DNA of 64,000 nt from Microaerobacter geothermalis (GCF_021608135.1 NZ_JAKIHL010000001.1:1-64000); one strand, 5' to 3'. Shown: positions 45,874 to 54,668, numbered from the stretch's first letter. Notes: a model not told the origin generated them from the letters alone. Translations and numbers: made by a program.

Positions 45874-46635
45874 ATGCCAATTATTCAAGCGGTAGATCGA
45901 GCACTTCGCATATTAGATTTATTTGATGAAAATGAAACTGAATTAAAAATCACGGATATTAGCCAGCGGATAAATCTGCACAAAAGTACGGTTCATTCTT
46001 TGTTGAAAACTCTTCAGATTCATGGCTATATTCAGCAAAATCCCGAGAATGGCAAATACAAGCTGGGCATGAAATTGTTTGAACGGGGCAGCTTTGTTAT
46101 CTATGGATTGGATGTACGAAAAATTGCAAAACCATATTTGATGGACCTGTCGATGAATACAGGGCAAACCACTCACTTGGTCATTCTAGATGGAAAGGAA
46201 GGAGTATACATCGATAAGGTAGAAGGCCCACAAGCCGTTGTTTTATACTCTCGCATTGGGCGAAGAATTCCTGTTCATTGCAGTGCGGTAGGGAAAGCTC
46301 TAGTAGCATTTAGGAAAAAAGAAGAAATCGAAAGTATTTTAAAGGACTATGTCTATCAGAAGTCTACGGAAAATACGATTAGTAATGAGAAGGATTTTCT
46401 GGATGAACTGGAAAAAGTACGACAAGTTGGCTACGCTGTCGATAATCAAGAGAATGAACCGGATGTTCGCTGTATCGCCGTACCTATAAGGGACCATTCC
46501 GGAGCCCCTATTGCTGCAATTAGTATGTCTACTCTCGTGTCTCGTGTAGATGATCAAAAATTGGAAGGATTTATTGGCATGTTAATGGAAGTGGGAAATG
46601 AAATATCAAGGCAGATGGGATACGGTATCGTTTAG
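45874..46635 (+). CDS. IclR family transcriptional regulator (KdgR-like)
   Basis: A 253-residue IclR regulator with an N-terminal winged helix (residues 1-65: QAVDRALRILDLFDE...LKITDISQRINLHKSTVHSLLKTLQIHGYI) and a C-terminal effector domain (IGRRIPVHCSAVGKALVAF, RQVGYAVDNQENEPDVRCIAVPI). The ATG at 45874 follows AAGGGTGAG; a GTG at 45865 overlaps that site. Members such as KdgR sense 2-keto-3-deoxy sugar acids. The shared 17-bp palindrome before the two flanking operons is its candidate operator. Confidence 0.9.
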   Translation: MPIIQAVDRALRILDLFDENETELKITDISQRINLHKSTVHSLLKTLQIHGYIQQNPENGKYKLGMKLFERGSFVIYGLDVRKIAKPYLMDLSMNTGQTTHLVILDGKEGVYIDKVEGPQAVVLYSRIGRRIPVHCSAVGKALVAFRKKEEIESILKDYVYQKSTENTISNEKDFLDELEKVRQVGYAVDNQENEPDVRCIAVPIRDHSGAPIAAISMSTLVSRVDDQKLEGFIGMLMEVGNEISRQMGYGIV

Positions 46636-46698
46636 TTGGCAGATATGAATGGTTTAGAATGTCTATTCGTCTTAATTATGTTTATATAACAAAACTTA

Positions 46699-46715
46699 TT
46701 TTTATAATATAAAAC
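46699..46715. promoter_or_regulatory. Candidate operator 3 for the IclR-type regulator
   Basis: TTTTTATAATATAAAAC differs by one base from the palindrome at 33364. It lies 17 bases before the first gene of the second catabolic unit and contains TATAAT. Confidence 0.5.
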
Positions 46716-46731
46716 TTGGAGATGAGACAAT

Positions 46732-47628
46732 ATGCGTATTATACGTTTTTTACAACAATCAATTCCGACTCTTGGGGCATTAACAGATGATGATATGGTT
46801 TATGTTTTGCCACAGAAGGATTTTATGCAGCTTGTACAAGAGGCTGATGCAAAAAAAATAACATCCCTTCGTTTGATTGAAGAAATCATTTCCAATTCAG
46901 CTCCCCTTGATAAGAGCTGTGAATCATTAGATCTGCTTGTACCCATTGAAGCACCAGAGGTATGGGCATCTGGAGTAACTTATGAGAGAAGTAGAGATGC
47001 CAGAAACTATGAAGCAACTGGAGGAAAGCTTGATGCTACCACATTTTATGATAAGGTTTATAATGCCGTTAGACCTGAAATTTTCTTTAAGTCAACGGCA
47101 GCCCGTACTGTTGGTCCCAATCAGGAAGTATTTTTGCGCAGTGATTCAAAGTGGCAAATTCCTGAGCCGGAACTTGGATTAGTTATTAATAAAGTGGGCA
47201 AAATTTTGGGATACATTGTAGGTAACGATATGAGCTGCCGGGATATCGAAGGAGAAAATCCCCTTTATCTTCCGCAGGCTAAAATATGGAAGAATTCATG
47301 TGCAATTGGTCCTGCTATTCGCCTAGCAGAAACCGTTGAAGATCCTTATCAATTCCAGATCACTTGCCGTATATACAGGGATGAAAAATTAGTGGTAGAA
47401 GGTACAGCAAGTACCGGTCAGTTAAAGAGAAGATTTGATGAACTAGTATCCTACCTTGTAAGAGACAATGAGATATTTGATGGAACGGTTCTTCTAACCG
47501 GTACATGTATTGTTCCTCCTAATGAATTTACTCTGGTGGATGGAGATCGAATCGAGATTGAGATATCTGGGATCGGAACTCTAATTAATGTGGTAAAAAG
47601 TCAATCCAGTGTAATAAAGAGTATCTGA
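46732..47628 (+). CDS. FAH-family 2-keto-3-deoxypentonate dehydratase-like protein
   Basis: A 298-residue member of the fumarylacetoacetate hydrolase superfamily. The stretch VWASGVTYERSRDARNYEATGG and EIFFKSTAARTVGPNQEVFLRSDSKWQIPEPELGLVIN is the pattern I recall for 2-keto-3-deoxy-D-arabinonate/xylonate dehydratases (KdaD, XylX). These turn 2-keto-3-deoxypentonates into 2-oxoglutarate semialdehyde; metal ligands Glu are in PEPELG. Together with the YjhG-type enzyme and the aldehyde dehydrogenase this forms a Weimberg-like route. Confidence 0.82.
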   Translation: MRIIRFLQQSIPTLGALTDDDMVYVLPQKDFMQLVQEADAKKITSLRLIEEIISNSAPLDKSCESLDLLVPIEAPEVWASGVTYERSRDARNYEATGGKLDATTFYDKVYNAVRPEIFFKSTAARTVGPNQEVFLRSDSKWQIPEPELGLVINKVGKILGYIVGNDMSCRDIEGENPLYLPQAKIWKNSCAIGPAIRLAETVEDPYQFQITCRIYRDEKLVVEGTASTGQLKRRFDELVSYLVRDNEIFDGTVLLTGTCIVPPNEFTLVDGDRIEIEISGIGTLINVVKSQSSVIKSI

Positions 47629-47641
47629 GGATGTGACCTAA

Positions 47642-47956
47642 TTGGGAAAAAACTATAAAAACGTCATGATGAAGCCTCAGGATAAAGTTGCCGTAGCCTT
47701 GGAACATATACCGGCTGGAGCGGAAGTTACTGTTGTGTGTCAAGGTCAAAGCTATATGGTAAAAATGAGAAACGACATCGATTTTGGTCATAAATTTGCG
47801 GTAAAGCCCATCCCTTGCGGGGAAGATATTTTAAAATATGGGGAAGTTATAGGAATTGCCATTAAAGATATACAGGTTGGGGAGCATGTTCATATTCATA
47901 ATTTAGAAGGAAAAAGGGGAAGAGGTGATCGGATTGCCAAATCTGCAGAGGGGTAA
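47642..47956 (+). CDS. UxaA-type dehydratase, small SAF-domain subunit
   Basis: A 104-residue protein with the SAF domain found at the N-terminus of UxaA/GarD dehydratases (KVAVALEHIPAGAEV, DIDFGHKFAVKPIPCGEDILKYGEVIGIA, VGEHVHIHNLEG). TTG start at 47642 with GAGGATG 9 bases upstream; the first in-frame ATG lacks a ribosome binding site. Overlaps the large subunit by 32 bases, so the two are coupled. Confidence 0.85.
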   Translation: MGKNYKNVMMKPQDKVAVALEHIPAGAEVTVVCQGQSYMVKMRNDIDFGHKFAVKPIPCGEDILKYGEVIGIAIKDIQVGEHVHIHNLEGKRGRGDRIAKSAEG

Positions 47957-49109
47957 ATTTTGGGGATATCGGCGTCCTGATGGACGTGTGGGAGTGCGAA
48001 ACCATGTACTGATCCTGCCGACCATCACATGTGCTGTGCAGGTAGCGAAACAGATTACTGAATTGGTTCAGGGGACGGTCACATTTATCCATCAGCACGG
48101 ATGTGCCCAAGTAGGAGCAGATTACGATCAAACCTTCCGAACATATGTTGGTATGGGCGCCAATCCGAACGTTTATGGTGTCATTGTATTGGGGCTTGGA
48201 TGTGAAACCCATCAAGCAAGAATCATAGCAGGGGAATTGGCCAAAACCGGAAAACCGGTAGAAGTGGTATCCATACAGGATGAGGGTGGAACACTGATGG
48301 CTATTGCTGAAGGTGCCAAAATTGCCGCCAAAATGGTACGGGATGCATCGGCTCAATTTAGAGAACCCTATGATTTTAGTGAGCTTATTGTGGGTACCGA
48401 GTGCGGAGGCTCTGATGCTTGTTCCGGTCTTTCCGCTAATCCGGCAGTTGGCGTAGTAAGTGACATGATTGTTGATCAGGGAGGAACAGCTATTTTGGCC
48501 GAAACGACGGAATTAATTGGAGCTGAGCATTTGCTGGCCAACCGTGCTGTCAGCGATAAAGTGAGAAAGCGTGTATATGAAGTGATCGAGGCTATGGAGA
48601 ACCGGGCATTTATGATGGGAGTGGACATTCGTACGGGTAATCCCAGTCCAGGGAATATGAAAGGCGGTTTAAGTTCCTTGGAGGAAAAATCATTGGGAGC
48701 GGCTAATAAAGCAGGTACCAGACCCTTGCAACAGGTGATCGACTATGCGCAGGTTCCTACAGAAAAAGGATTGGTTTGGATGGATACACCAGGACATGAT
48801 ATAGAGCAGTTGACAGGTATGGTGGCAGGAGGAGCCCAGATCGTTTTGTTTACCAGCGGAAGAGGTACACCAACCGGTTCACCGATAGCACCTGTGATTA
48901 AAATTGCCACCAATACACCTATCTTCGAAAAAATGGAAGATAACATGGACCTGAATGCTGGAACCATTATTGATGGAACTGAATCCATAGAATCTGTGGG
49001 CCAGCGTATTTTTGAAGAAATTGGATTGGTCGCATCAGGTAAGTTAACAAAAGCGGAAATACTTAAACAGCACGATTTTGGGATCTGGAGAATTGGTCCG
49101 ACCTTTTGA
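47925..49109 (+). CDS. UxaA-type dehydratase, large subunit
   Basis: A 394-residue protein that corresponds to the catalytic part of altronate/galactarate dehydratases: GRVGVRNHVLILPTITCA, HQHGCAQVG, VLGLGCE, GTECGGSDACSGLSANPAVG, TGSPIAPVIKIATNTP. E. coli UxaA has both parts in one chain; here they are two. The substrate is probably D-altronate or another hexonate/pentonate, giving a 2-keto-3-deoxy acid. Start GTG 47925 or TTG 47934; both have an acceptable site. Confidence 0.87.
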   Translation: MIGLPNLQRGKFWGYRRPDGRVGVRNHVLILPTITCAVQVAKQITELVQGTVTFIHQHGCAQVGADYDQTFRTYVGMGANPNVYGVIVLGLGCETHQARIIAGELAKTGKPVEVVSIQDEGGTLMAIAEGAKIAAKMVRDASAQFREPYDFSELIVGTECGGSDACSGLSANPAVGVVSDMIVDQGGTAILAETTELIGAEHLLANRAVSDKVRKRVYEVIEAMENRAFMMGVDIRTGNPSPGNMKGGLSSLEEKSLGAANKAGTRPLQQVIDYAQVPTEKGLVWMDTPGHDIEQLTGMVAGGAQIVLFTSGRGTPTGSPIAPVIKIATNTPIFEKMEDNMDLNAGTIIDGTESIESVGQRIFEEIGLVASGKLTKAEILKQHDFGIWRIGPTF

Positions 49110-49156
49110 CGCTTTTATATTCGATAAAAACTTCTTAGGAAGGAAGGGGATTTAAA

Positions 49157-50623
49157 ATGACTTTACAAACAGAACCAAAAACTTATCAAAACTATATCAA
49201 TGGTCGGTGGGTTTCCTCATCGGGAAATCAGGTGGATGCCAGTATAAATCCCGCAAATAAAAATGAAGTGGTAGGGTATATTCAAAAATCAACGAAAGAG
49301 GATCTGGATCAAGCCGTTGCTGCAGCAAAAAAGGCCCAGGTCCAGTGGAGAAAATTATCAGGCCCAGCAAGGGGAGAATATCTCTACAAAGTTGCGAATA
49401 TATTAGAAAGCCATCTTGATGAGATTGCAGAAACGATGACGAAGGAAATGGGAAAGACATTGCCGGAAGCAAAGGGAGAAACGGCCCGGGGAGTTGCTAT
49501 TCTTCGTTATTATGCCGGGGAAGGGATGCGTAAAATCGGAGAAGTCATTCCTTCTACAGACAGTGAGGCACTCATGTTTACCAGCCGTGTGCCCCTTGGG
49601 GTGGTAGGGGTCATTACGCCATGGAATTTTCCTGTAGCGATCCCAATTTGGAAAATCGCGCCTGCTCTCGTCTATGGGAATGCGGTCATCTTAAAACCTG
49701 CCCAGGAAACTGCGGTAACCGCGGCCAAAGTGATCCAATGTTTTGCCGAGGCTGAATTACCTGCAGGAGTTGTAAACATGGTAACAGGTCCCGGTTCTGT
49801 GATTGGTCAGGGAATCATCGATCACCCTGATATCAACGGAATTACTTTTACCGGTTCTGATCAGGTGGGAAAAATGGTTGCTCAAGGAGCCGTTGCTCGT
49901 GGAGCAAAGTACCAGCTTGAAATGGGTGGAAAAAACCCGGTTATTGTAGCTGCAGATGCTGATCTTGACCTGGCTGTGGATGCAACCATCAGCGGTGGGC
50001 TTCGCTCCACCGGACAAAAATGTACAGCAACCAGCCGTGTCATTATCCAAAAGGAAGTATATGAACCATTTAAAGAAAAGCTGCTTAATAAGATTAAAGA
50101 AATCAAAATTGGCCCCGGTTTACACGGGGATACCTGGATGGGTCCGTGTGCCAGCGAAAGCCAGTTAAACACGGTTCTTTCCTATATCGAAAAGGGAAAA
50201 GCGGAAGGGGCTGATCTCATCTATGGTGGCAAGAGATGTGAAGATTCTGAACTCAAACATGGATTTTATGTTTATCCCACTGTATTTGAAAACGTGACCT
50301 CAGAAATGACCATTGCCCAGGAAGAGATCTTCGGCCCTGTACTTGCACTGATTAAGGTTGAAACTCTGGAAGAAGCTTTAGAGATTGCCAATGATGTAAG
50401 ATTTGGTCTCAGCGCCTCCATTTTCACTCAAAATATTGGCAATATGCTCTCCTTTATCAGAGAAATTGATGCTGGACTTGTCAGGATTAATGCGGAAAGT
50501 GCAGGGGTGGAATTGCAAGCCCCATTTGGCGGCATGAAGCAATCCAGCTCCCATTCCCGGGAACAGGGGCAAGCAGCCATTGAGTTTTTTACAGCGATTA
50601 AAACGGTATTTGTTAAACCTTAG
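49157..50623 (+). CDS. Aldehyde dehydrogenase, 2-oxoglutarate semialdehyde type
   Basis: A 488-residue NAD(P)-dependent aldehyde dehydrogenase: [41 protein letters not shown] with the catalytic Glu, [11 protein letters not shown] with the catalytic Cys, and [13 protein letters not shown]. The context (FAH dehydratase and sugar-acid dehydratases in the same unit) fits oxidation of 2-oxoglutarate semialdehyde to 2-oxoglutarate; a general semialdehyde dehydrogenase is the fallback. GGAAGGAAGGGG precedes the ATG. Confidence 0.88.
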   Translation: MTLQTEPKTYQNYINGRWVSSSGNQVDASINPANKNEVVGYIQKSTKEDLDQAVAAAKKAQVQWRKLSGPARGEYLYKVANILESHLDEIAETMTKEMGKTLPEAKGETARGVAILRYYAGEGMRKIGEVIPSTDSEALMFTSRVPLGVVGVITPWNFPVAIPIWKIAPALVYGNAVILKPAQETAVTAAKVIQCFAEAELPAGVVNMVTGPGSVIGQGIIDHPDINGITFTGSDQVGKMVAQGAVARGAKYQLEMGGKNPVIVAADADLDLAVDATISGGLRSTGQKCTATSRVIIQKEVYEPFKEKLLNKIKEIKIGPGLHGDTWMGPCASESQLNTVLSYIEKGKAEGADLIYGGKRCEDSELKHGFYVYPTVFENVTSEMTIAQEEIFGPVLALIKVETLEEALEIANDVRFGLSASIFTQNIGNMLSFIREIDAGLVRINAESAGVELQAPFGGMKQSSSHSREQGQAAIEFFTAIKTVFVKP

Positions 50624-50653
50624 ACAATCTTAATCAAAAGAGGTGTCCACCAA

Positions 50654-51547
50654 ATGATTTCATTAACTTTTAAAAAGGGTGATCGACTGGCATTGGGGAT
50701 AAAAACGGATAAGGGGATTTTAGATGTAGAAAGGGCCGTTGCTTATCTGCAGGGACTTCAGCAAGTGCCAACCTCTGCTGGAGAATTAATTTGGAAAGGC
50801 GAAGAAGGCAAACAGGCACTAACGCAATTAATAAATCAAACTAATCAGGAGGATTCTTTATTTTTACAAGAAGAATCATTATATTTTGGACCGTGTGTTC
50901 CTGAACCGCAAAAAATTATCTGCGTCGGCTTAAATTATAAAAAGCATGCGGATGAATGTAATCTAGCCTATCCTCCAGAGCCCCTTCTATTCAGTAAATT
51001 TAATAATGCCCTTGCCAGTCATGGAGAAGATGTCTTTATTCCTGCGAAATCCTCTCAAGTAGACTATGAAGCAGAATTGGCCATCGTGATTGGAAAGCAA
51101 GCGAAGAATGTAAGTAAAGAAGACGCCCTTTCCTATGTCTATGGCTATTGCAATGCCAATGATTTTTCAGCGAGGGACCTTCAGTTTAAAAGCTCACAAT
51201 GGCTTCTGGGAAAAACATGTGACGGATTCTGTCCGATTGGACCTTATCTTATAAGTGCAGATGAAGTGGGCAATCCCAATGATTTAAAGATTACTTCCAC
51301 AGTCAACGGTGAGATTCGTCAACATTCCAATACCAGTGATATGATTTTCTACTGTGATGAAATTATCAGCTATATTTCCCAACATATGACACTTCAGCCT
51401 GGTGACGTTATTCTAACAGGAACTCCGGAAGGAGTGATTGTCGGCTATCCTGAAGAAAAAAGAGTCTGGTTAAAAGATGGTGATGTGGTGACCGTTGAGA
51501 TTGAAAAATTGGGAAGATTAACAAATACCATTCGAAAAGGATACTAG
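50654..51547 (+). CDS. FAH-family hydrolase/hydratase, second copy
   Basis: A 297-residue fumarylacetoacetate hydrolase superfamily protein with the classical core KIICVGLNYKKHADECNLAYPPEPLLFSKF, VDYEAELAIVIGKQA with metal-binding Glu residues, NDFSARDLQ and TGTPEGVIVGY. This form is shared by acylpyruvases, oxaloacetate decarboxylases and 2-keto-4-pentenoate hydratases, and differs from the first FAH copy. It could act on 2-keto-3-deoxy acids such as 2-keto-3-deoxy-L-fuconate or lyxonate. Last gene of the unit. Confidence 0.84.
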   Translation: MISLTFKKGDRLALGIKTDKGILDVERAVAYLQGLQQVPTSAGELIWKGEEGKQALTQLINQTNQEDSLFLQEESLYFGPCVPEPQKIICVGLNYKKHADECNLAYPPEPLLFSKFNNALASHGEDVFIPAKSSQVDYEAELAIVIGKQAKNVSKEDALSYVYGYCNANDFSARDLQFKSSQWLLGKTCDGFCPIGPYLISADEVGNPNDLKITSTVNGEIRQHSNTSDMIFYCDEIISYISQHMTLQPGDVILTGTPEGVIVGYPEEKRVWLKDGDVVTVEIEKLGRLTNTIRKGY

Positions 51548-51551
51548 ATAG

Positions 51552-51597
51552 ACGGAACTAAAAATCCATGACCCGAAGGGTCATGAGCGTTAGTTTC
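51552..51597. repeat. Dispersed palindromic repeat, copy D
   Basis: A compact palindrome: GGAACTAA...ATCCATGACCC-GAA-GGGTCATGA...TTAGTTTC. Sits immediately after the last sugar-acid gene, at the right edge of the accessory block. Confidence 0.7.
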
Positions 51598-51669
51598 ACA
51601 CCTTTAGATGGTAATATAATCTAATGCACTTTAAGCGGTAATCCATTTACATTTCCTGGAATATATAGA

Positions 51670-51709
51670 TGCCCTTGTTCTGGTGATCACTGGATAAAGG
51701 GCACTTTTT
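51670..51709 (+). terminator. Terminator before lipA
   Basis: TGCCCTT pairs with AAGGGCA; an inner pairing of TCTGGTGATCACTGGA strengthens the hairpin; CTTTTTC follows. Probably ends the sugar-acid transcript. Confidence 0.75.
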
Positions 51710-51796
51710 CTTTATGTGCATCTCTGATTGGCTATTTGTTAAAGAAAAATTTATAATAAGGTATCATAACCATATTTCCTGCCGGAGGTATTTTAC

Positions 51797-52690
51797 ATGC
51801 AAAGAAAACCAGAATGGTTAAAGGTGCGCCTCACCACAGGCGACAACTTTACAGAAATAAAAAAAATGATGAGAAGCAAAACGCTACATACCGTTTGCGA
51901 AGAAGCAAAATGTCCCAATATCTACGAATGTTGGACAAATCGCACGGCAACCTTCATGATATTGGGAGATATATGTACCAGAGCATGCCGCTTTTGTGCC
52001 GTTAAAACAGGACTGCCGACGGAACTGGATAGACAGGAACCTGAAAAAGTAGCAGCAACGGTGGAAAAGATGGGTTTATCCCATGTGGTGATTACTTCTG
52101 TTGCCCGTGACGATTTATCGGACGGGGGAGCTTCCATTTTTGCCGAAACCATTAAAGCCGTAAAAAAAAGAACCCCATTATGCAGCGTGGAAGTGCTTAT
52201 CCCAGATTTTGAGGGCAATCAGGAATCTCTTCAGGTGGTAATGGATGCTAAACCGGATGTATTAAACCACAATATCGAGACCGTAAGGCGATTATCTGAC
52301 CGGGTTCGTTCAAAAGCAAAATATGATCGATCTTTGAATGTTCTCAGGAATGCAAAAAAAATGCAGCCAGATATTCCTACAAAATCAAGTATCATGATCG
52401 GTGTAGGCGAAAAATGGGATGAAATTTTGCAAACCATGGATGATCTAAGGGAGATTGACTGTGATATTTTGACAATAGGACAATATTTACAACCAACCAG
52501 AAAACACTTAAAGGTGGAGAAATATTATCATCCTGAAGAATTTGATCAATTAAAGAAAGAAGGGATGAAGCGGGGTTTTCGGCATGTGGAATCCGGACCA
52601 CTGGTTCGCAGCTCTTATCATGCACACAATCAGGTGAAATCAGCTAAAGGGGAGAAACAAGTTGATTCATTTATTAGGCCATCAATTTGA
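51797..52690 (+). CDS. lipA: Lipoyl synthase
   Basis: A 297-residue radical SAM enzyme that inserts two sulfurs into protein-bound octanoyl groups. The LipA-specific Cys set is [12 protein letters not shown] near residue 35-46 and the radical SAM set is CTRACRFC near residue 60; the C-terminal RSSYHA motif is present. GGAGG precedes the ATG. The 3' end overlaps yutD by 29 bases. It depends on Fe-S clusters such as those made by the suf operon. Confidence 0.96.
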   Translation: MQRKPEWLKVRLTTGDNFTEIKKMMRSKTLHTVCEEAKCPNIYECWTNRTATFMILGDICTRACRFCAVKTGLPTELDRQEPEKVAATVEKMGLSHVVITSVARDDLSDGGASIFAETIKAVKKRTPLCSVEVLIPDFEGNQESLQVVMDAKPDVLNHNIETVRRLSDRVRSKAKYDRSLNVLRNAKKMQPDIPTKSSIMIGVGEKWDEILQTMDDLREIDCDILTIGQYLQPTRKHLKVEKYYHPEEFDQLKKEGMKRGFRHVESGPLVRSSYHAHNQVKSAKGEKQVDSFIRPSI

Positions 52691-52970
52691 GATCATTAAG
52701 GATTTTAAAAATGGCTGGAATGCGGAAGCTTTCCGGGACAGATACAGTGATGTGCTGGATAAATACGATTATATCGTGGGAGATTGGGGATATGGACAGC
52801 TTCGTTTAAAGGGTTTTTATGACGACAAGCAAAAAAGTGTTCCCTTTGAAAATCGGATTAGTGCCGTTGATGAATATATTCAGGAATATTGTAACTTTGG
52901 ATGTGCTTATTTTGTTCTAAAAAAAATACGTCCTTTGGGTAAGGATAAAAGAGGAAACGGGAGAAATTGA
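52662..52970 (+). CDS. yutD: YutD family protein
   Basis: A 102-residue conserved protein (YutD-like, DUF1027): [36 protein letters not shown] and [14 protein letters not shown]. The TTG start at 52662 has AAAGGGGAGAAA upstream inside lipA, so it is coupled to lipA. Neighbour of lipA in B. subtilis too. Function unknown. Confidence 0.9.
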   Translation: MIHLLGHQFEIIKDFKNGWNAEAFRDRYSDVLDKYDYIVGDWGYGQLRLKGFYDDKQKSVPFENRISAVDEYIQEYCNFGCAYFVLKKIRPLGKDKRGNGRN

Positions 52971-52985
52971 TTCTCCCGTTTTTTT
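52956..52985. terminator. Bidirectional terminator after yutD
   Basis: A perfect 10-bp stem (AACGGGAGAA with TTCTCCCGTT) and a 5-nt loop, followed by a T-run on the plus strand; A-rich sequence on the other side lets it also serve the convergent small gene. Confidence 0.85.
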
Positions 52986-52988
52986 GAG

Positions 52989-53234
52989 TTAATCTAAAGC
53001 ATCATGGGGTGGGTGGGATTCCGGGTCCTGTCTTGGTATTCCCTCATGTAGCTGTTTATTTTCATAAGTAAATGCAGATGCTCTTCTTTGCCCTGCTTCC
53101 CATGGAGAGCTCTTTAGAACGATTTTATGATCAATGGGATGACCGTACGGCCCATCAGGGAACTCTTCAGGAATCAATACTTGATGCTGGGATTCCACAA
53201 CGGGGACATCTGAAAACTTCTCTCTTTTTCCCAT
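52989..53234 (-). CDS. Small conserved-looking hypothetical protein
   Basis: An 81-residue soluble protein with a good start (AGGAGG 7 bases before the ATG at 53234). Distinct features: PEEFPDGPYGHPI near the middle, SPWEAGQRRASAFTYENKQLHEGIP, and a His/Pro-rich end. I recall similar small cytosolic proteins in Bacillaceae but cannot name the family. Convergent with yutD across a shared terminator. Confidence 0.7.
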   Translation of the reverse strand: MGKREKFSDVPVVESQHQVLIPEEFPDGPYGHPIDHKIVLKSSPWEAGQRRASAFTYENKQLHEGIPRQDPESHPPHDALD

Positions 53235-53403
53235 GTATAAATCCTCCTATATGGATGGAACTATTTAAGTTCCGCTTCTATAGATTCTGGTTTATCTAAT
53301 CTATATTGTGATACTTCATTGTATATTTCATACAATCTTATCGAGGAAATGAATTAATTGTTATCTTAAGATGGATCATTTGGCATGTTGTTTGTTTTAT
53401 TCC

Positions 53404-53685
53404 TTAATTTTTTTCTCCACCAAATCCAGAGGGGAATAATACCATAGCCGATCTTTCTTCTGCTTTTTCAGCCGGAGCACCTTGCGCTTGGTCAGCAATC
53501 TCCATTTTAGACTGCTCAGAAATAGACGATTTAGAAGGGAATCCTTCTGAAGCAGACTGGTTTTCACTTGTTTTAGAGGCCGAATCGGAGCCGCAAGCCG
53601 AAAGGATCAACACAAAGGTTAAAAATAAGCCCAGCGCTATAAGTCGTTTTTTTGACAATCGATTCCGATTTTTCATTTCTTTCAT
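53404..53685 (-). CDS. Putative small lipoprotein
   Basis: A 93-residue protein with a basic N-terminus, a hydrophobic helix and the lipobox LSAC (LIALGLFLTFVLILSAC), followed by a Ser/Glu/Lys-rich disordered chain. The ATG at 53685 is used since GGAGG lies 7 bases upstream; an ATG five codons earlier would sit inside that site. Probably anchored on the outer membrane face. No family recognised. Confidence 0.65.
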   Translation of the reverse strand: MKEMKNRNRLSKKRLIALGLFLTFVLILSACGSDSASKTSENQSASEGFPSKSSISEQSKMEIADQAQGAPAEKAEERSAMVLFPSGFGGEKN

Positions 53686-54038
53686 CCTCAATCCTCCCAC
53701 GTTTAAATGTTAAATTTTTTAGTTCCGCTTTATCCGATAGCTAAGTGCGACTAAGACTCTCACTTCTCAAAAGAAGTGGAACTAAACACGCATAACCCGA
53801 AGGGTCACAAATTCGGATGAAAATTTTATTTTCATATCAAAGATTTACACGTCTGCAAGTCGAGTTTGTTTCATCTTTATAGAATAAGACGAAGTGAATG
53901 AATGAAATGTTGCATCTCATTTTTGCCAAGAGGAAAATACAGCAGAAAATAACTTTATCACGGTTTATAAACAAATATGTTTAATAATTTACTATTTAGT
54001 GAAAATGGGGTAAACTGGTGATAAAGGTGGTGAGAAAC
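53686..54038. other. Intergenic region with repeat copy E
   Basis: Almost half of this gap is the dispersed repeat (53718-53883). The remainder is A/T-rich and must hold the promoter of the SufR-like gene; I see no confident -35/-10 pair. No gene is supported. Confidence 0.5.
53718..53883 (+). repeat. Dispersed palindromic repeat, copy E (longest linear copy)
   Basis: Starts TTTAGTTCCGC, whose inverse GTGGAACTAAA appears 57 bases on, then the core CATAACCCGAAGGGTCACAAA, ATGAAAATTTTATTTTCAT, and AGATTTACACGTCTGCAAGTCGAG. It shares blocks with all other copies (A, C, D, F, H). Confidence 0.75.
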
Positions 54039-54668
54039 ATGACTCTACAACGTGGGGATTCCACTAGAAGTCTCATCTTGCATCTACTTAAGACAAAAGG
54101 ACAATTATCCGTCAGTGAATTGGCGGGAGAGCTGGGAATTACGGAAATGGCGGTTCGTCGTCATCTTCATTCCTTGGAAAGGGATCGATTGATTCAAACC
54201 CAATTAATCAGGCAGGCCATGGGTCGCCCCATTCATTTATATTCCCTGTCGAATGAGGCAGATCATTTATTTCCAAAGAACTACCATGATTTCGCCCTTG
54301 ATATGCTGATGGATTTAGAGGAGATAGAAGGACCGGAAAAGATTGAAGCTCTTTTTTCCCGCCGGGAGGAAAAATTAAGGCAAAGATATGCAGCGAAAAT
54401 AAAGGGGAAAGATTTGGGAACCAAGATTGATGAATTAACCCGTATTCAAAATGAAAAAGGATATATGGCTGAATGGGAAAGCGATAAAAAAGGAAACTAT
54501 ATCCTTCGTGAATTTAACTGTCCCATATCCCATGTGGCTAAGGAATTTAATCAGGCATGTGAAAGTGAACTGTCGCTCTTTGAAAAGGTACTGGATGCCA
54601 AAATAACCAGAGCAGAGTGTTTGGCAAAGGGTGGGGACTGTTGTATTTATATTATTGAAAAGGGGTAA
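54039..54668 (+). CDS. SufR-like regulator with Fe-S ligand cysteines
   Basis: A 209-residue DeoR/ArsR-type regulator: winged helix at residues 8-70 (STRSLILHLLKTKGQLSVSELAGELGITEMAVRRHLHSLERDRLI) and a C-terminal part with CPISHVAKEFNQACESELSLFEKVLDA...ITRAECLAKGGDCCIYII. The Cys spacing (C-x12-C, then C...CC) follows SufR-type Fe-S regulators that control suf genes in cyanobacteria and actinobacteria. The ATG at 54039 follows AAGGTGG. It is far from the suf operon here, so the target is open. Confidence 0.8.
   Translation: MTLQRGDSTRSLILHLLKTKGQLSVSELAGELGITEMAVRRHLHSLERDRLIQTQLIRQAMGRPIHLYSLSNEADHLFPKNYHDFALDMLMDLEEIEGPEKIEALFSRREEKLRQRYAAKIKGKDLGTKIDELTRIQNEKGYMAEWESDKKGNYILREFNCPISHVAKEFNQACESELSLFEKVLDAKITRAECLAKGGDCCIYIIEKG

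Noticed and set aside
47862-48356. A 164-residue minus-strand frame opposite the UxaA-type genes
   Set aside because: It lies opposite two genes with clear family motifs and its own sequence matches no family.
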